Program-made: the position numbers and the translations under genes
Shown here: positions 23,615 to 30,323 of the stretch, piece by piece
Position numbering within the stretch: position 1 is the stretch's first letter
Layout: every line of letters starts with the position of its first letter
Notes under the pieces: generated by a model
What the model was told of the DNA's origin: nothing
What the model saw: only the letters and a program-made list of their open reading frames with translations
Databases searched by the model: none
Source of the DNA: a virus
DNA length: 31,064 nt
Strand: one strand, 5' to 3'
IMG/VR virus record: IMGVR_UViG_3300036861_000376
Location: 1 to 31,064 of that record

Positions 23615-25023
23615 ACCTCGTGTCTCCGCGTCCAGGCCAGATAGCGCAGCGCGTCTGGGCCGTGGTTGAGGGCATCGATCGGGACCCCGTCCGGGCCGTT
23701 GCGGTAGCTGGCCAGCTCGTAGCGCAGCTGCACGCAGCGCGGATGGACGCGGATGCGCCGCACGCCGTTCAGGTCCGGCGCGAGCATCCGCCGGGTCGCC
23801 TTCACACTCTCGTCGATGCGGTGGGGCTTCCCCTGCGTGTACACGCCCGCCAGATGCAGCCGGCCGCGCAGCTCGGCCGCCGCACTGTCGACCGCGGCAT
23901 ACGTCGGTACCGGGTAGGGCAGCGCCTGGACCTCAGCGATGTGATCGTCGCTCAGCTTCTTCACCGCGTAGCTTTCATAGAATACATCGAGGTGCCCGCC
24001 GCTCTTCTCTTGAATAAGCAGAAACACCCGCGGTGAGCTGGTCGCGGTATAGTGCCCGACCTTGGGATCGAACGTGCCTTCGTAGCCGTCGTCGATTGCG
24101 TAATAGACCGGGCCGCCGTCTGGCACATACTCGGCCGCCTCGGTCACATTGCCGTCGTCGGGGCCGTCGCTCCAGATATCATACACCAGATCGGTCGCCG
24201 CGGTGAAGGCTTCCAGGTCGTTGGCCGGGTACTCGCGGTAGATCGTCGCCGTGTCGCCGCCCGACTCGGTCAACTTCTGGTCTCTCCAGTTCGAGCCGCG
24301 ATCGGGCCGCGCGAACCACGGCAGAAACACCGGCGTGTAGCCGTTCGTGCCCGACAGAGAATGCTGCCAAAACTGGTGGTAGGCCGAGCCTTGCCCATCG
24401 GCGGATGAGATGATGAAGAGCTTGCCGCCCGCGTCGATCGTCGGCTTGACCGCGGCCAGCGTCTCGCGCGGCCATTGCATAAACGCCCATTCATCGAGCA
24501 GCACCAGCGCACCGGTAAAGCCACGGCCAGCGTTCTTCGTCGCTGCCAGGCTCACCACACTGCTGCCGTTCGCCCATGCCAGATCGGCAGTGTTGTCTTT
24601 GATGAGCCGTGAAAACCACGCCCGGTCCTGATGCTGATGATACATAAAACTCATGCGGTGTACCAGCTCGTCAGCGTCGTCTTGACTGCGACTGAGACAG
24701 AGCACCGGGTAGCCGGGATACAGCGCGCAGCGGCGCATCGCATACAAACACGCCAACCAGCTAAGCCCAACCTGGCGCGACTTGAGAAACGCAATGAGCC
24801 GTTCGCGCTCCATCGTGGTGAGTGCTTCAGCTTGTGCTGGCCAAAGCACGAACGGCACATGCGCAACCTCCGCACCCGCGTCGTTAGGTACTTCGATCCG
24901 TGTGCGTGCGGCAAAGTCAGCAAGTGGCAACGCGCGCAACCCGATCTGTTTGACGCGCTGCCGCCGCCGCAGTTCGAGCTCAGCTTCTGCTTTAACTTTC
25001 AGTGATGGCGCGTAACTCATCAT
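23611..25023 (-). CDS. terL: Terminase large subunit
   Basis: 470 aa packaging motor ATPase and nuclease. ATPase: adenine/Q-motif region FVLWPAQAEAL (58-68), Walker A KSRQVGLS (81-88, the deviant form usual in terminases), Walker B LVLLDEW (173-179, catalytic E178), coupling motif IISSADG (204-210). Nuclease: YAIDDGY (308-314) with D311/D312, AAVDSAAAE with D379, and NHGPDALRYLAW with D457, an RNase H-like acidic triad. The gene starts at ATG 25023 or 25020, overlapping the small subunit by about 30 bases, with no strong Shine-Dalgarno. Confidence 0.95.
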   Translation of the reverse strand: MMSYAPSLKVKAEAELELRRRQRVKQIGLRALPLADFAARTRIEVPNDAGAEVAHVPFVLWPAQAEALTTMERERLIAFLKSRQVGLSWLACLYAMRRCALYPGYPVLCLSRSQDDADELVHRMSFMYHQHQDRAWFSRLIKDNTADLAWANGSSVVSLAATKNAGRGFTGALVLLDEWAFMQWPRETLAAVKPTIDAGGKLFIISSADGQGSAYHQFWQHSLSGTNGYTPVFLPWFARPDRGSNWRDQKLTESGGDTATIYREYPANDLEAFTAATDLVYDIWSDGPDDGNVTEAAEYVPDGGPVYYAIDDGYEGTFDPKVGHYTATSSPRVFLLIQEKSGGHLDVFYESYAVKKLSDDHIAEVQALPYPVPTYAAVDSAAAELRGRLHLAGVYTQGKPHRIDESVKATRRMLAPDLNGVRRIRVHPRCVQLRYELASYRNGPDGVPIDALNHGPDALRYLAWTRRHEV

Positions 25024-25420
25024 CGCTCAGTCTCGACACGTCGATATGCCCAGAGTGCTTGACGTCCGACCGCTCGCGATACTTCTCGGGCCGGGCGGCT
25101 TTGAGCCGAAAGATCAGCAGCGTGTCGCTGTATTCGCGAATGCTGCCGACCTTCTTGCCGCCCTGGTAGACTGGCTTGAGCGTGCCGGTGACCGCGCGCC
25201 GGTGTGCCTCTTCTTCCATCACATCGGCGGCGGCTTCTAGGGCCATGTCCCAGTCTGCTGCGAACGCGGCGTCTTCGTCGCGAGTCTTGTACGCCGTCGT
25301 GCGTCCGATCTTCGCCTTCTTGCACGCAGTGGTCACCACGCCCGACGACGCCAGCGCTTTCAGGAAGACAGCCTTCCAGTCGCCTTTTTCTACTGTTCGC
25401 ACTGTTCGCGCGGTGGTCAT
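24992..25420 (-). CDS. terS: Terminase small subunit
   Basis: 142 aa from ATG 25420, right after the stop of the upstream membrane gene; an ATG at 25444 would add 8 residues. Residues 13-50 form a helix-turn-helix (FLKALASSGVVTTACKKAKIGRTTAYKTR, DAAFAADWDMAL), the centre EEEAHRRAVTG...VYQGGKKVGSIREYSDTLLIFRLKAARPEKYRER is the recurring small-terminase signature, and the C-terminus is charged. It recognises the packaging site and recruits the large subunit. Confidence 0.9.
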   Translation of the reverse strand: MTTARTVRTVEKGDWKAVFLKALASSGVVTTACKKAKIGRTTAYKTRDEDAAFAADWDMALEAAADVMEEEAHRRAVTGTLKPVYQGGKKVGSIREYSDTLLIFRLKAARPEKYRERSDVKHSGHIDVSRLSDDELRAITES

Positions 25421-25421
25421 C

Positions 25422-25586
25422 TCACCCCAACCTGAGTGGCCCAATCAGCCCCACGAGCGCAATCAGACTCAGCGCCAGCCAGAGCGCGATCCAGTGGCGC
25501 GTCGACCAGCCGACGATCAGCTGGTAGATCAGCGCCGCAACCGCGCCGGCGACCAGCGCCTGCACTAAGGGATAGGCTATCTCCAT
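25422..25586 (-). CDS. Two-span membrane protein, candidate holin
   Basis: 54 aa from ATG 25586 with GGAGG about 8 bases upstream. Two hydrophobic segments (about 8-24 and 32-50) separated by a short basic/polar turn (GWSTRHW). Size, topology and position between the coiled-coil membrane protein and terminase fit a class II-like holin, but holins cannot be assigned with certainty by sequence. Confidence 0.55.
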   Translation of the reverse strand: MEIAYPLVQALVAGAVAALIYQLIVGWSTRHWIALWLALSLIALVGLIGPLRLG

Positions 25587-25587
25587 A

Positions 25588-25686
25588 TCACTTCCTCCGA
25601 TACAAATAGACCTCGTAGGACACAACCCCGACAATGATGGCCAGGAATGCCCCGCCAAAGAGCAGCAGCGCCTGCCGGTCGGTCAC
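25588..25686 (-). CDS. Small single-span membrane protein (32 aa)
   Basis: GTG start whose first bases overlap the previous TGA (GTGA), stop 1 base before the next ATG. Short polar start (MTDRQ), a hydrophobic span of about 20 residues (LLLFGGAFLAIIVGVVSYEVY) and a basic end (YRRK). The tight fit in the lysis cluster and the exact span support a real gene, possibly a holin partner. Confidence 0.55.
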   Translation of the reverse strand: MTDRQALLLFGGAFLAIIVGVVSYEVYLYRRK

Positions 25687-26162
25687 TTGAGCAACAGCGC
25701 CAGGACGCCGAGCGCGAGCACCACCAGCACGACGGCGAACAGCCGCACGGCCGCACGGAGCGTGCTCACATCCCCCTCCAGGCCGCGGTCGTCGTCATTC
25801 CCGCGCGCCCCGGTGACGACGTGACGGAGCGCGTCATGCTCTTTTTGCAGCGCGGCCAGGTCGTTCTGCACTTTGTTTGCCAGCCGCAGTGTCGAGCCGA
25901 GCAGCCGATCCATTTCGCCGAGCTGTCGCCCCGCCCGCTCAATCTCGGCCATCGCCCGCGAGTAGTCCGTGCGCAGGCCATTGATCGCCGCCTCGATCGC
26001 CTGCATCTGCAGATCGATCTTGGCGAACTTCTCCCCGCCGCGCGTCAGGCGCCGCTCATGGTCGCTCAGTTGATCTGAGGCGCGCTGCGATGAGAGCTGG
26101 TAATCGCGATTCAGGATCATGAACGCTTCTTTTAGGTTCGCCTGTGCCGGGTTGTCGTTCAC
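25683..26162 (-). CDS. Coiled-coil protein with C-terminal membrane anchor
   Basis: 159 aa. Residues 8-118 are a continuous charged coiled coil (KFAKIDLQMQAIEAAINGLR, MDRLLGSTLRLANKVQNDL), followed by a Gly/Asp linker and one membrane span at 139-158 ending in KLLL-type residues. Such tail-anchored coiled coils occur in phage lysis clusters. Neighbours are a second small coiled-coil gene upstream and two tiny membrane genes downstream, all overlapping by 4 bases. Confidence 0.65.
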   Translation of the reverse strand: MNDNPAQANLKEAFMILNRDYQLSSQRASDQLSDHERRLTRGGEKFAKIDLQMQAIEAAINGLRTDYSRAMAEIERAGRQLGEMDRLLGSTLRLANKVQNDLAALQKEHDALRHVVTGARGNDDDRGLEGDVSTLRAAVRLFAVVLVVLALGVLALLLK

Positions 26163-26395
26163 TCGCCAGCCTGCCTTTCCAGCACGTCCAGGCGCCGCTC
26201 CGCCTCATTCAGGCGCTCGGTGTAGGTGCGGATGACGCCCAGCGCGCCCGACGCGCTCTGTACCGTCGCCTCGCTCCTAATCTCTTCCAGCCACGCGCGC
26301 ACGGCCGCAAGGAACTCATGGATCTCCGCTGTCCGATCGGGCAGAAACACGGCAACGGCGTTGACGAGGCGGTCAGTGGGACTAATCTCGCTCAC
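26159..26395 (-). CDS. Small helical protein of the lysis cluster
   Basis: 78 aa, mostly amphipathic helix (AEIHEFLAAVRAWLEEIRSEATV, RLNEAERRLDVLERQA). Overlaps both neighbours by 4 bases. May pair with the membrane-anchored coiled-coil protein encoded next; no family recognised. Confidence 0.6.
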   Translation of the reverse strand: MSEISPTDRLVNAVAVFLPDRTAEIHEFLAAVRAWLEEIRSEATVQSASGALGVIRTYTERLNEAERRLDVLERQAGE

Positions 26396-27414
26396 CTGAG
26401 CACCCCGCTTTTCATCCCGCGGCAGTACGCACTCACAACCTTCGGGTCAAACGAGGAGCCGGCGCCCGCCTTGATTTCTTTCACAATTTTGGCCACGGGC
26501 CAGGCCGCCTTATACGGCCGATCGGACGCGAGCGCGTCATGCGTGTCCGCGACGGCAAACACGCGCGCCGCCAGCGGGATGCCTTCCCCAGCCAAGCCGC
26601 GTGGATACCCGGTCCCATCCCACCGCTCGTGATGGCAGTAGGGGATTTTGCGGGCTTCCTCAAGCAGCGGCACGCTTCTGAGTGCCTCAACGGCATAGAT
26701 TGGGTGCATCCGCATCCGGGCGCGTTCCTCGTCGTCGAGTGGACCAGGCTTATGCAAAATAGCGTCAGGGACGCCCATCTTGCCGATGTCGTGCAAGAGC
26801 GCGCCGCGGCGGTAATCCTCCAATTCGCCGTTTGACACGCCCAGCATGCGACCGAGCCGGACGGTCATCAGCGCAACGCGGCGTGTGTGACCCTCAGTCT
26901 CCTTGTCACGGAGATCCAGGAGGTACACGAAGCCCTCAACCAGCGCGTCGATCGAGGCCAGCAGCGTCGCGTGGGACGCTTTCAGCGCGACGTGCGAGAG
27001 CTGCAGCGCAATGTCAGCGGCATGCCGCGCCGCCCGCACGGCGGCGTCGGCCAGCTCGCGCGAGAGCGCCGGCAAGAGGCGCGCAGTTGCGCTCTTGAAG
27101 ACCACATCATTGGCGCCGGCCCGCATCAGCTCCACGATCTTTTCCTCTCCCACCGTGCCGGTAAGGACGATGCACGGGATGTCCAGGTCGCGCGCGCGAA
27201 TGATTGCCAGCGCGGGCATGGCGCCGAACGACGGCAGGCTGTAGTCAGCAATGCAGGCGTCCCAGTCAGCACTGTCGAGCGCGGCGATAAGATCTGCCTC
27301 GGTCTCCACCCGCTCGATAAGCGGGACGTAGCCGCCGAGCGTGAGCTGGCGGGACAGCAGCGCGGCGTCGTCCGGGCTGTCTTCGACCAGGAGCAAGCGG
27401 AGCGATGTTGGCAT
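26392..27414 (-). CDS. Response regulator receiver + HD-GYP domain (c-di-GMP phosphodiesterase-like)
   Basis: 340 aa. Residues 5-120 are a receiver: acidic pocket E11/D12, phospho-acceptor D57 (CIADYSLPS), T85 (IVLTGT), K107 (VFKS). A helical linker (125-155) leads to an HD-GYP domain at about 156-335: EGHTRR (174-179), HD at 208-209 (LLHDIGKMGVPD), HPIYAVE (237-243), HHERWDGTGYP (261-271). HD-GYP enzymes hydrolyse c-di-GMP. All key residues are present, so activity is plausible. The gene is coupled by overlaps to the coiled-coil gene and starts 1 base after the endolysin stop, so it is part of the late lysis unit, not stray host DNA. No cognate kinase is visible; host phosphotransfer would be needed. 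Confidence 0.9.
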   Translation of the reverse strand: MPTSLRLLLVEDSPDDAALLSRQLTLGGYVPLIERVETEADLIAALDSADWDACIADYSLPSFGAMPALAIIRARDLDIPCIVLTGTVGEEKIVELMRAGANDVVFKSATARLLPALSRELADAAVRAARHAADIALQLSHVALKASHATLLASIDALVEGFVYLLDLRDKETEGHTRRVALMTVRLGRMLGVSNGELEDYRRGALLHDIGKMGVPDAILHKPGPLDDEERARMRMHPIYAVEALRSVPLLEEARKIPYCHHERWDGTGYPRGLAGEGIPLAARVFAVADTHDALASDRPYKAAWPVAKIVKEIKAGAGSSFDPKVVSAYCRGMKSGVLR

Positions 27415-27415
27415 G

Positions 27416-28108
27416 TCATTGCACTAATTCCAATCCTGCCAGCGGTGTCCAGGTACCATCGGCGAGATGCCCCCAGCCCTGGACTGTCTCACGTATCCCG
27501 TATTCCGTGTAACTGTTGAGATAGCCCAGCTGCGTGCCGTTCGGCTTGTCGTAGTACGGATGGCGCGGCAAGCGGTAGCGCGGCACGGGCAGCCGAGCTT
27601 GCAGCGTGCGGCGCACGATATTCATGTCGATCTTATTGCCGGGGCACGATTTGTTGGCCAAACATTCTCTGTGGCCATGCACCTGGCTGACCGGGATATC
27701 CCCCCAGCGCATCAGGAGTAAGACCACGCCGTAGACGAGTTCGGCGACTTTCGCGGGCCAGGGCTCCACGTCATAGTCGCCGACGACCTCGACGCCGATG
27801 TGGCTGACGTTGCACGCGCCGGCGTGGATGCCAGGCACAGCGAGGGGCGTGCCGGCCCAGATCCCGTCGTTGAACGGGCCAGGGGTGAGCGCGGCGAGGA
27901 ACAGGTGTGGGCCGGCTGACCAACCTTTTTGCTCGTAGGCTTCGCCCATACTTTCCATTGAGCGATGGCCAGCCCACTGCGCGCGGGTCGGTTTCCAGGT
28001 GTGGTGCAGAGTCACGCCTTTGATCCAGGAGGGTTTGACAAACGGAAGGAGGGCCGATTCGTAATCAGCCAGGGTGGGGTAGTGGTGAATGTCCCATGCG
28101 AAGGTCAT
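27416..28108 (-). CDS. Endolysin: N-acetylmuramoyl-L-alanine amidase (Amidase_2/PGRP fold)
   Basis: 230 aa. Zinc ligands: H35 (VTLHHTW), H146 (VHGHRE) and C155 (SCPGNKI), the set used by T7-lysozyme-like amidases. HIGVEVVGDYD (103-113) is the conserved strand, and WAGTPLAVPGIHAGACN the substrate groove. Residues 175-230, after the catalytic domain, form a small beta-rich tail (YYDKPNGTQLGYLNSYTEYG, VQGWGHLADGTWTPL) resembling an SH3-like wall-binding domain. It has no signal peptide, so release would depend on a holin. First gene after the putative late promoter; its ATG directly follows a GCGCC/GGCGC mini-hairpin. Confidence 0.92.
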   Translation of the reverse strand: MTFAWDIHHYPTLADYESALLPFVKPSWIKGVTLHHTWKPTRAQWAGHRSMESMGEAYEQKGWSAGPHLFLAALTPGPFNDGIWAGTPLAVPGIHAGACNVSHIGVEVVGDYDVEPWPAKVAELVYGVVLLLMRWGDIPVSQVHGHRECLANKSCPGNKIDMNIVRRTLQARLPVPRYRLPRHPYYDKPNGTQLGYLNSYTEYGIRETVQGWGHLADGTWTPLAGLELVQ

Positions 28109-28128
28109 TGCGCCCTACGGCGCGGCCT

Positions 28129-28215
28129 GGGGTCTAAGCTCTTTCAGTATAGCACAGTTGGTCAATATGGTAAGATGAGGAGAAGCAAAAGCGAGACAGC
28201 GGCCGGGGTCTAAGC
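28129..28215. repeat. Direct repeat pair GGGGTCTAAGC
   Basis: The 11-mer occurs at 28129-28139 and 28205-28215, each preceded by CGGCC(T). One copy lies in the putative late 5' leader, the other in the loop of the terminator hairpin. They may be binding sites for a late regulator or attenuator parts. Confidence 0.4.
28146..28165 (-). promoter_or_regulatory. Candidate late promoter (extended -10)
   Basis: On the minus strand TGC-TATACT (28154-28146) is an extended -10 matching consensus at 5 of 6; no good -35 lies 17 bases upstream (a TTGACC at 28165-28160 is too close). It would start transcription about 35 bases before the endolysin ATG and drive the long late operon. Confidence 0.5.
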
Positions 28216-28240
28216 AGCACCAGGCAGTGTCTCGCTTTTG
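28186..28240 (-). terminator. 13-bp stem hairpin between surface protein and endolysin
   Basis: 28228-28240 pairs perfectly with 28186-28198 (AAAGCGAGACA type stem) around a 29-base loop. The U-run is short and inside the stem (CTTTTGCTTC), so termination is plausible but not textbook; the stem is symmetrical and could act on both strands. Confidence 0.55.
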
Positions 28241-28257
28241 TCTGGGCAAAGGGAGGA

Positions 28258-29115
28258 TTATTTCGGTTTTACGGACCAATCGCCATCGGCCTGGACTTCC
28301 CACAGGCATGGGCCGTCCCTGAAGCTGGCGACGACCGAGCCTTCAAACGCGCCGATCTCGTTTGCGACAAAGTCCTGACCACCTGCGCAGATGAGCTGAA
28401 CGATGAAGTTACGCTTCCCGGTATGCTTCAGGTTGTATGGCACGTTGCCGGTTTTGGTCGGTTCAAAGACACCGCTTACGTAGTCGCCATGCCCCTCGAT
28501 GCCCTGCGCGGCGCCAGACTCTGGGCCGATCGGCTCGATCGTCACCGTCCAAGCGCCGTCCGCGTTGATCTCAAGATACCATTCACCCTCACCAAACATC
28601 GGCCGAATGCCGGTGTAGTTGCCGATCGTGTTGACCAGGAAGTCTTTCTTATCGTCCGGCCCGTATGACTGGACGATGAAATTACGCGATCCCTTGTGCG
28701 TAAATGTCACCCGGTTAACCGCTGCCGGCAGCCTAAACGGATCGGTGACCGTTTTACCCTTACCGCTCAGCACCACCGGCTCAGGGGCTGGCGTCGGCGT
28801 CGCAGTGGGCTCCGGTGTTGCGGTTGGTTGGGGTGTGTTCGTCGGAGCCGGTGTATCGGTCGGAGCCGGTGTATCGGTCGGCTTAGGCACGTCGGTCGGA
28901 GCGGATACACCGGTAGAGATGGGCTGCGCGGTCGCCTGAGCAGCGACAGGGACGCCCGTTACTTGTGCAGCTGGTGCGTTCACAATCGGAGTGGTGCGTG
29001 GGGACAACGCCGTAATTGCAAGGGATGCGACGCAACAGAAGGCCAGAAAGCCGCCTACGCTCAGTACCGCTTTTCCGACCCACCCACTCTGCCAAAACGC
29101 GCGCAGGCGCTCCAT
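28258..29115 (-). CDS. Membrane-anchored stalked surface protein with two beta-domain repeats
   Basis: 285 aa. Residues 14-37 are a membrane span after a short basic N-terminus. Residues 72-112 are a Thr/Pro stalk (repeated TPAPTD units, encoded by 18-bp tandem repeats), as in Chloroflexota exported proteins. Two homologous domains follow (about 117-193 and 207-284), each with an F-x-P start, a H-x-G-x-R-N-F-I-V-Q strand, a GGQDF/KKDFLVN strand, and W-x-L/V-x-A-D-G-x-W at the end; C243 and C270 could bond in the second. Ribosome site AGGGGG before ATG 29115. The product is likely displayed outside the cell, e.g. a lysogenic-conversion or superinfection-exclusion factor, but this is inference. 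Confidence 0.7.
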   Translation of the reverse strand: MERLRAFWQSGWVGKAVLSVGGFLAFCCVASLAITALSPRTTPIVNAPAAQVTGVPVAAQATAQPISTGVSAPTDVPKPTDTPAPTDTPAPTNTPQPTATPEPTATPTPAPEPVVLSGKGKTVTDPFRLPAAVNRVTFTHKGSRNFIVQSYGPDDKKDFLVNTIGNYTGIRPMFGEGEWYLEINADGAWTVTIEPIGPESGAAQGIEGHGDYVSGVFEPTKTGNVPYNLKHTGKRNFIVQLICAGGQDFVANEIGAFEGSVVASFRDGPCLWEVQADGDWSVKPK

Positions 29116-29154
29116 TCCTACCCCCTGTCGAAGATTACGAGAACATTGCTACTA

Positions 29155-29179
29155 TCGAAAAGAGCGCTTGACCCGCTCT
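29155..29179 (-). terminator. Small hairpin with U-run upstream of the surface-protein gene
   Basis: Minus strand AGAGCG - 7-base loop - CGCTCT (29179-29161) followed by TTTT (29160-29157). It may stop transcripts coming from the regulatory region. Its loop contains the -35 of a plus-strand promoter candidate. Confidence 0.4.
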
Positions 29180-29196
29180 GGGAGCTATGGTTTAAT
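29168..29196 (+). promoter_or_regulatory. Promoter-like sequence, plus strand
   Basis: TTGACC (29168-29173), 17 bases, TTTAAT (29191-29196): 5 of 6 at both boxes with ideal spacing. What it would transcribe is unclear; the only plus-strand frame after it starts at 29518. Confidence 0.4.
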
Positions 29197-29372
29197 AGTC
29201 GTCCGACGTAGAACATATATGCTATTTATGAGCAAATGCACAGATGACAGAATGTTTATGCCTCAATCGCCGGATGGCATATTGACTATTCAGTGTGGCG
29301 GGCGTAAGATACTTTTGTTTTTCCTGACATCGCACCCCTGCCGCCCCCATGCAGCGACGGCCCTTTTGCTGT

Positions 29373-29419
29373 AAAAAACCGAACCCCGGCAGTGTGACGG
29401 TCGGGCCACACCACCGGGG
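29373..29419 (-). terminator. Rho-independent terminator of the repressor gene
   Basis: Minus strand: CCCCGG ... CCGGGG outer stem (29419-29414 with 29389-29384) with an inner GTGTG/CACAC helix, then TTCGG and six T (29378-29373). It lies about 165 bases after the repressor stop. Confidence 0.8.
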
Positions 29420-29517
29420 AACACTCGCACGAGTCTCTGGAGTATACCACACCAGAAGCGTGCAATTGCATTTCGCCCGGCCTCGCCTGTGGGGCCCATG
29501 TGCAGCAGGTGGTTTGT

Positions 29518-29721
29518 ATGGATTACGATCAGCGTCGCTCGCTCGCTTTGCGTCTTATCGACGCCGCAGTTTACCCCATCCGGCTTATGCTCCAAGGCCA
29601 CCACGCAACCGATCAAGAGTCTCCAGATACGCCACCACCGCCCGCACATCGTCAGGATGTAGCTTTAGCAGATAGCCGACAATCGGCTGAATCTCAGGAA
29701 TACGATTCCCGAGAGAGGTAA
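29518..29721 (+). CDS. Doubtful small ORF opposite the repressor gene end
   Basis: 67 codons from an ATG with AGGTGG 6 bases upstream. The first 22 residues (MDYDQRRSLALRLIDAAVYPI) look protein-like, but from 29585 on it lies antisense to the repressor gene, and its Gln/Asp/Pro-rich end looks like an antisense reading. Listed because of the ribosome site and the promoter candidate upstream. Confidence 0.22.
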   Translation: MDYDQRRSLALRLIDAAVYPIRLMLQGHHATDQESPDTPPPPAHRQDVALADSRQSAESQEYDSRER

Positions 29722-29968
29722 GTTGCCGCGCAAGGTCGTCAGGTGTGCCGGGTAGACCCAGCTCGATCCCGGCCATTTCGATGACCCGCCACAGCGGAAG
29801 CTGATACGCTTTTGCAATCTTGTCCAGGGTTTCTAGCTTTGGAAACTCGGTGTTTTGTTGACCAATGATATTCTCAAGCGACCCGCGCGAAACCTTTGTT
29901 TTCTCCTCCAGGTCTCGATAACTGCTCTCCTTGAGTTTACCAGCCAGAAAGTCTGCAAGGTCGGACAT
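29585..29968 (-). CDS. XRE-family helix-turn-helix repressor
   Basis: 127 aa from ATG 29968, with GAGGG 5-6 bases upstream; longer in-frame starts run through the promoter region. Residues 15-62 are a XRE HTH: SSYRDLEEKTKVSRGSLENIIGQQNTEFPKLETLDKIAKAYQLPLW, with recognition helix near 27-36. Residues 75-127 are a helical C-terminal domain (QPIVGYLLKLHPDDVRAVVAYLETLDRL), probably for dimerisation; no protease-type autocleavage domain is present. It is divergent from the RHH gene across overlapping promoters, the layout of a lysogeny switch. Its transcript ends at the terminator at 29373-29419. Confidence 0.88.
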   Translation of the reverse strand: MSDLADFLAGKLKESSYRDLEEKTKVSRGSLENIIGQQNTEFPKLETLDKIAKAYQLPLWRVIEMAGIELGLPGTPDDLARQLTSLGNRIPEIQPIVGYLLKLHPDDVRAVVAYLETLDRLRGGLGA

Positions 29969-30009
29969 TACACCCTCTGTCCTATACGTAAGCATATCGA
30001 CCCTCCAAC

Positions 30010-30038
30010 AGTATACGACGAAAATACCCACTTGACAA
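30010..30038 (-). promoter_or_regulatory. Repressor promoter (minus strand)
   Basis: TTGTCA (30038-30033), 17 bases, TATACT (30015-30010): 5/6 and 5/6 matches at ideal spacing. Its -35 shares bases with the -35 of the rightward promoter. Confidence 0.75.
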
Positions 30039-30060
30039 CTAGCCACTAATAGGTTATACT
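30032..30060 (+). promoter_or_regulatory. Rightward promoter of the RHH operon
   Basis: TTGACA (30032-30037), 17 bases, TATACT (30055-30060), nearly perfect sigma70-type consensus. The next base begins the 16-bp operator palindrome, so the start site (about 30067) lies inside that operator. Confidence 0.85.
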
Positions 30061-30086
30061 GTCTTATCAGTAAGACGAACGACGTA
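30061..30086 (+). promoter_or_regulatory. Operator copy 1 for an autoregulator
   Basis: GTCTTA-TCAG-TAAGAC (30061-30076) is a hyphenated palindrome with 6-bp arms, followed by GAACGACGTA. It abuts the -10 of the rightward promoter. Copy 2 is at 30256-30281. Confidence 0.65.
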
Positions 30087-30098
30087 AGGACAAGACAC

Positions 30099-30302
30099 AT
30101 GACCAATGTAGGCGAAAACAAATCCATCTGGTTCGATGAGCAGACGCTGGCCCGCCTCGATCAGATCGTCGCCGAATACAAGCGGCGCACCGGCGTGCAG
30201 CCCAGCCGATCGGCGGTGGTGTGCCGAGCGGTCGACGCTCTTTTTTTGGCCGAGTGTCTTACTGATAAGACGATCGACGTAGCTGAACGACAAACCGCTT
30301 AG
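30099..30302 (+). CDS. Ribbon-helix-helix DNA-binding protein (CopG/Arc type)
   Basis: 67 aa. KSIWFDEQTLARLDQIVAEYKRRTG (8-32) gives the beta-strand and first helix, and QPSRSAVVCRAVDALFLAE (34-52) the second helix with the conserved SRSxxxxxAV; RHH proteins bind palindromes as dimers of dimers. Ribosome site AAGGA 9 bases before the ATG. A 16-bp palindrome lies in front of the gene and, in reverse orientation, at its 3' end (codons for CLTDKT), so autoregulation is likely. First gene of the rightward operon. Confidence 0.82.
   Translation: MTNVGENKSIWFDEQTLARLDQIVAEYKRRTGVQPSRSAVVCRAVDALFLAECLTDKTIDVAERQTA
30256..30281 (+). promoter_or_regulatory. Operator copy 2 inside the 3' end of the RHH gene
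   Basis: GTCTTA-CTGA-TAAGAC (30256-30271) is the exact reverse complement of the copy 1 core, and is followed by GATCGACGTA, which differs by one base from the flank of copy 1. The centres are 195 bases apart, before the next gene at 30324. Confidence 0.6.
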
Positions 30303-30323
30303 CACCATCAAAGGAGCCACCCC

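Larger units (their letters stand above)
29116..29517. other. About 400 bases without a convincing gene
   Basis: This stretch between the surface-protein gene and the repressor region holds a plus-strand promoter-like sequence (29168-29196), a small hairpin (29161-29179) and the repressor terminator (29373-29419). Short frames exist on both strands, but none has a ribosome site plus protein-like composition. It is less GC-rich than the structural genes. Confidence 0.5.

Noticed and set aside
28849-28884. 18-bp tandem repeats as a regulatory or CRISPR-like array
   Set aside because: They encode the Thr/Pro stalk in frame and have no spacers.
29222-29452. Small minus-strand ORF upstream of the surface-protein gene
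   Set aside because: It runs through the repressor terminator hairpin and has no ribosome site or protein-like composition.
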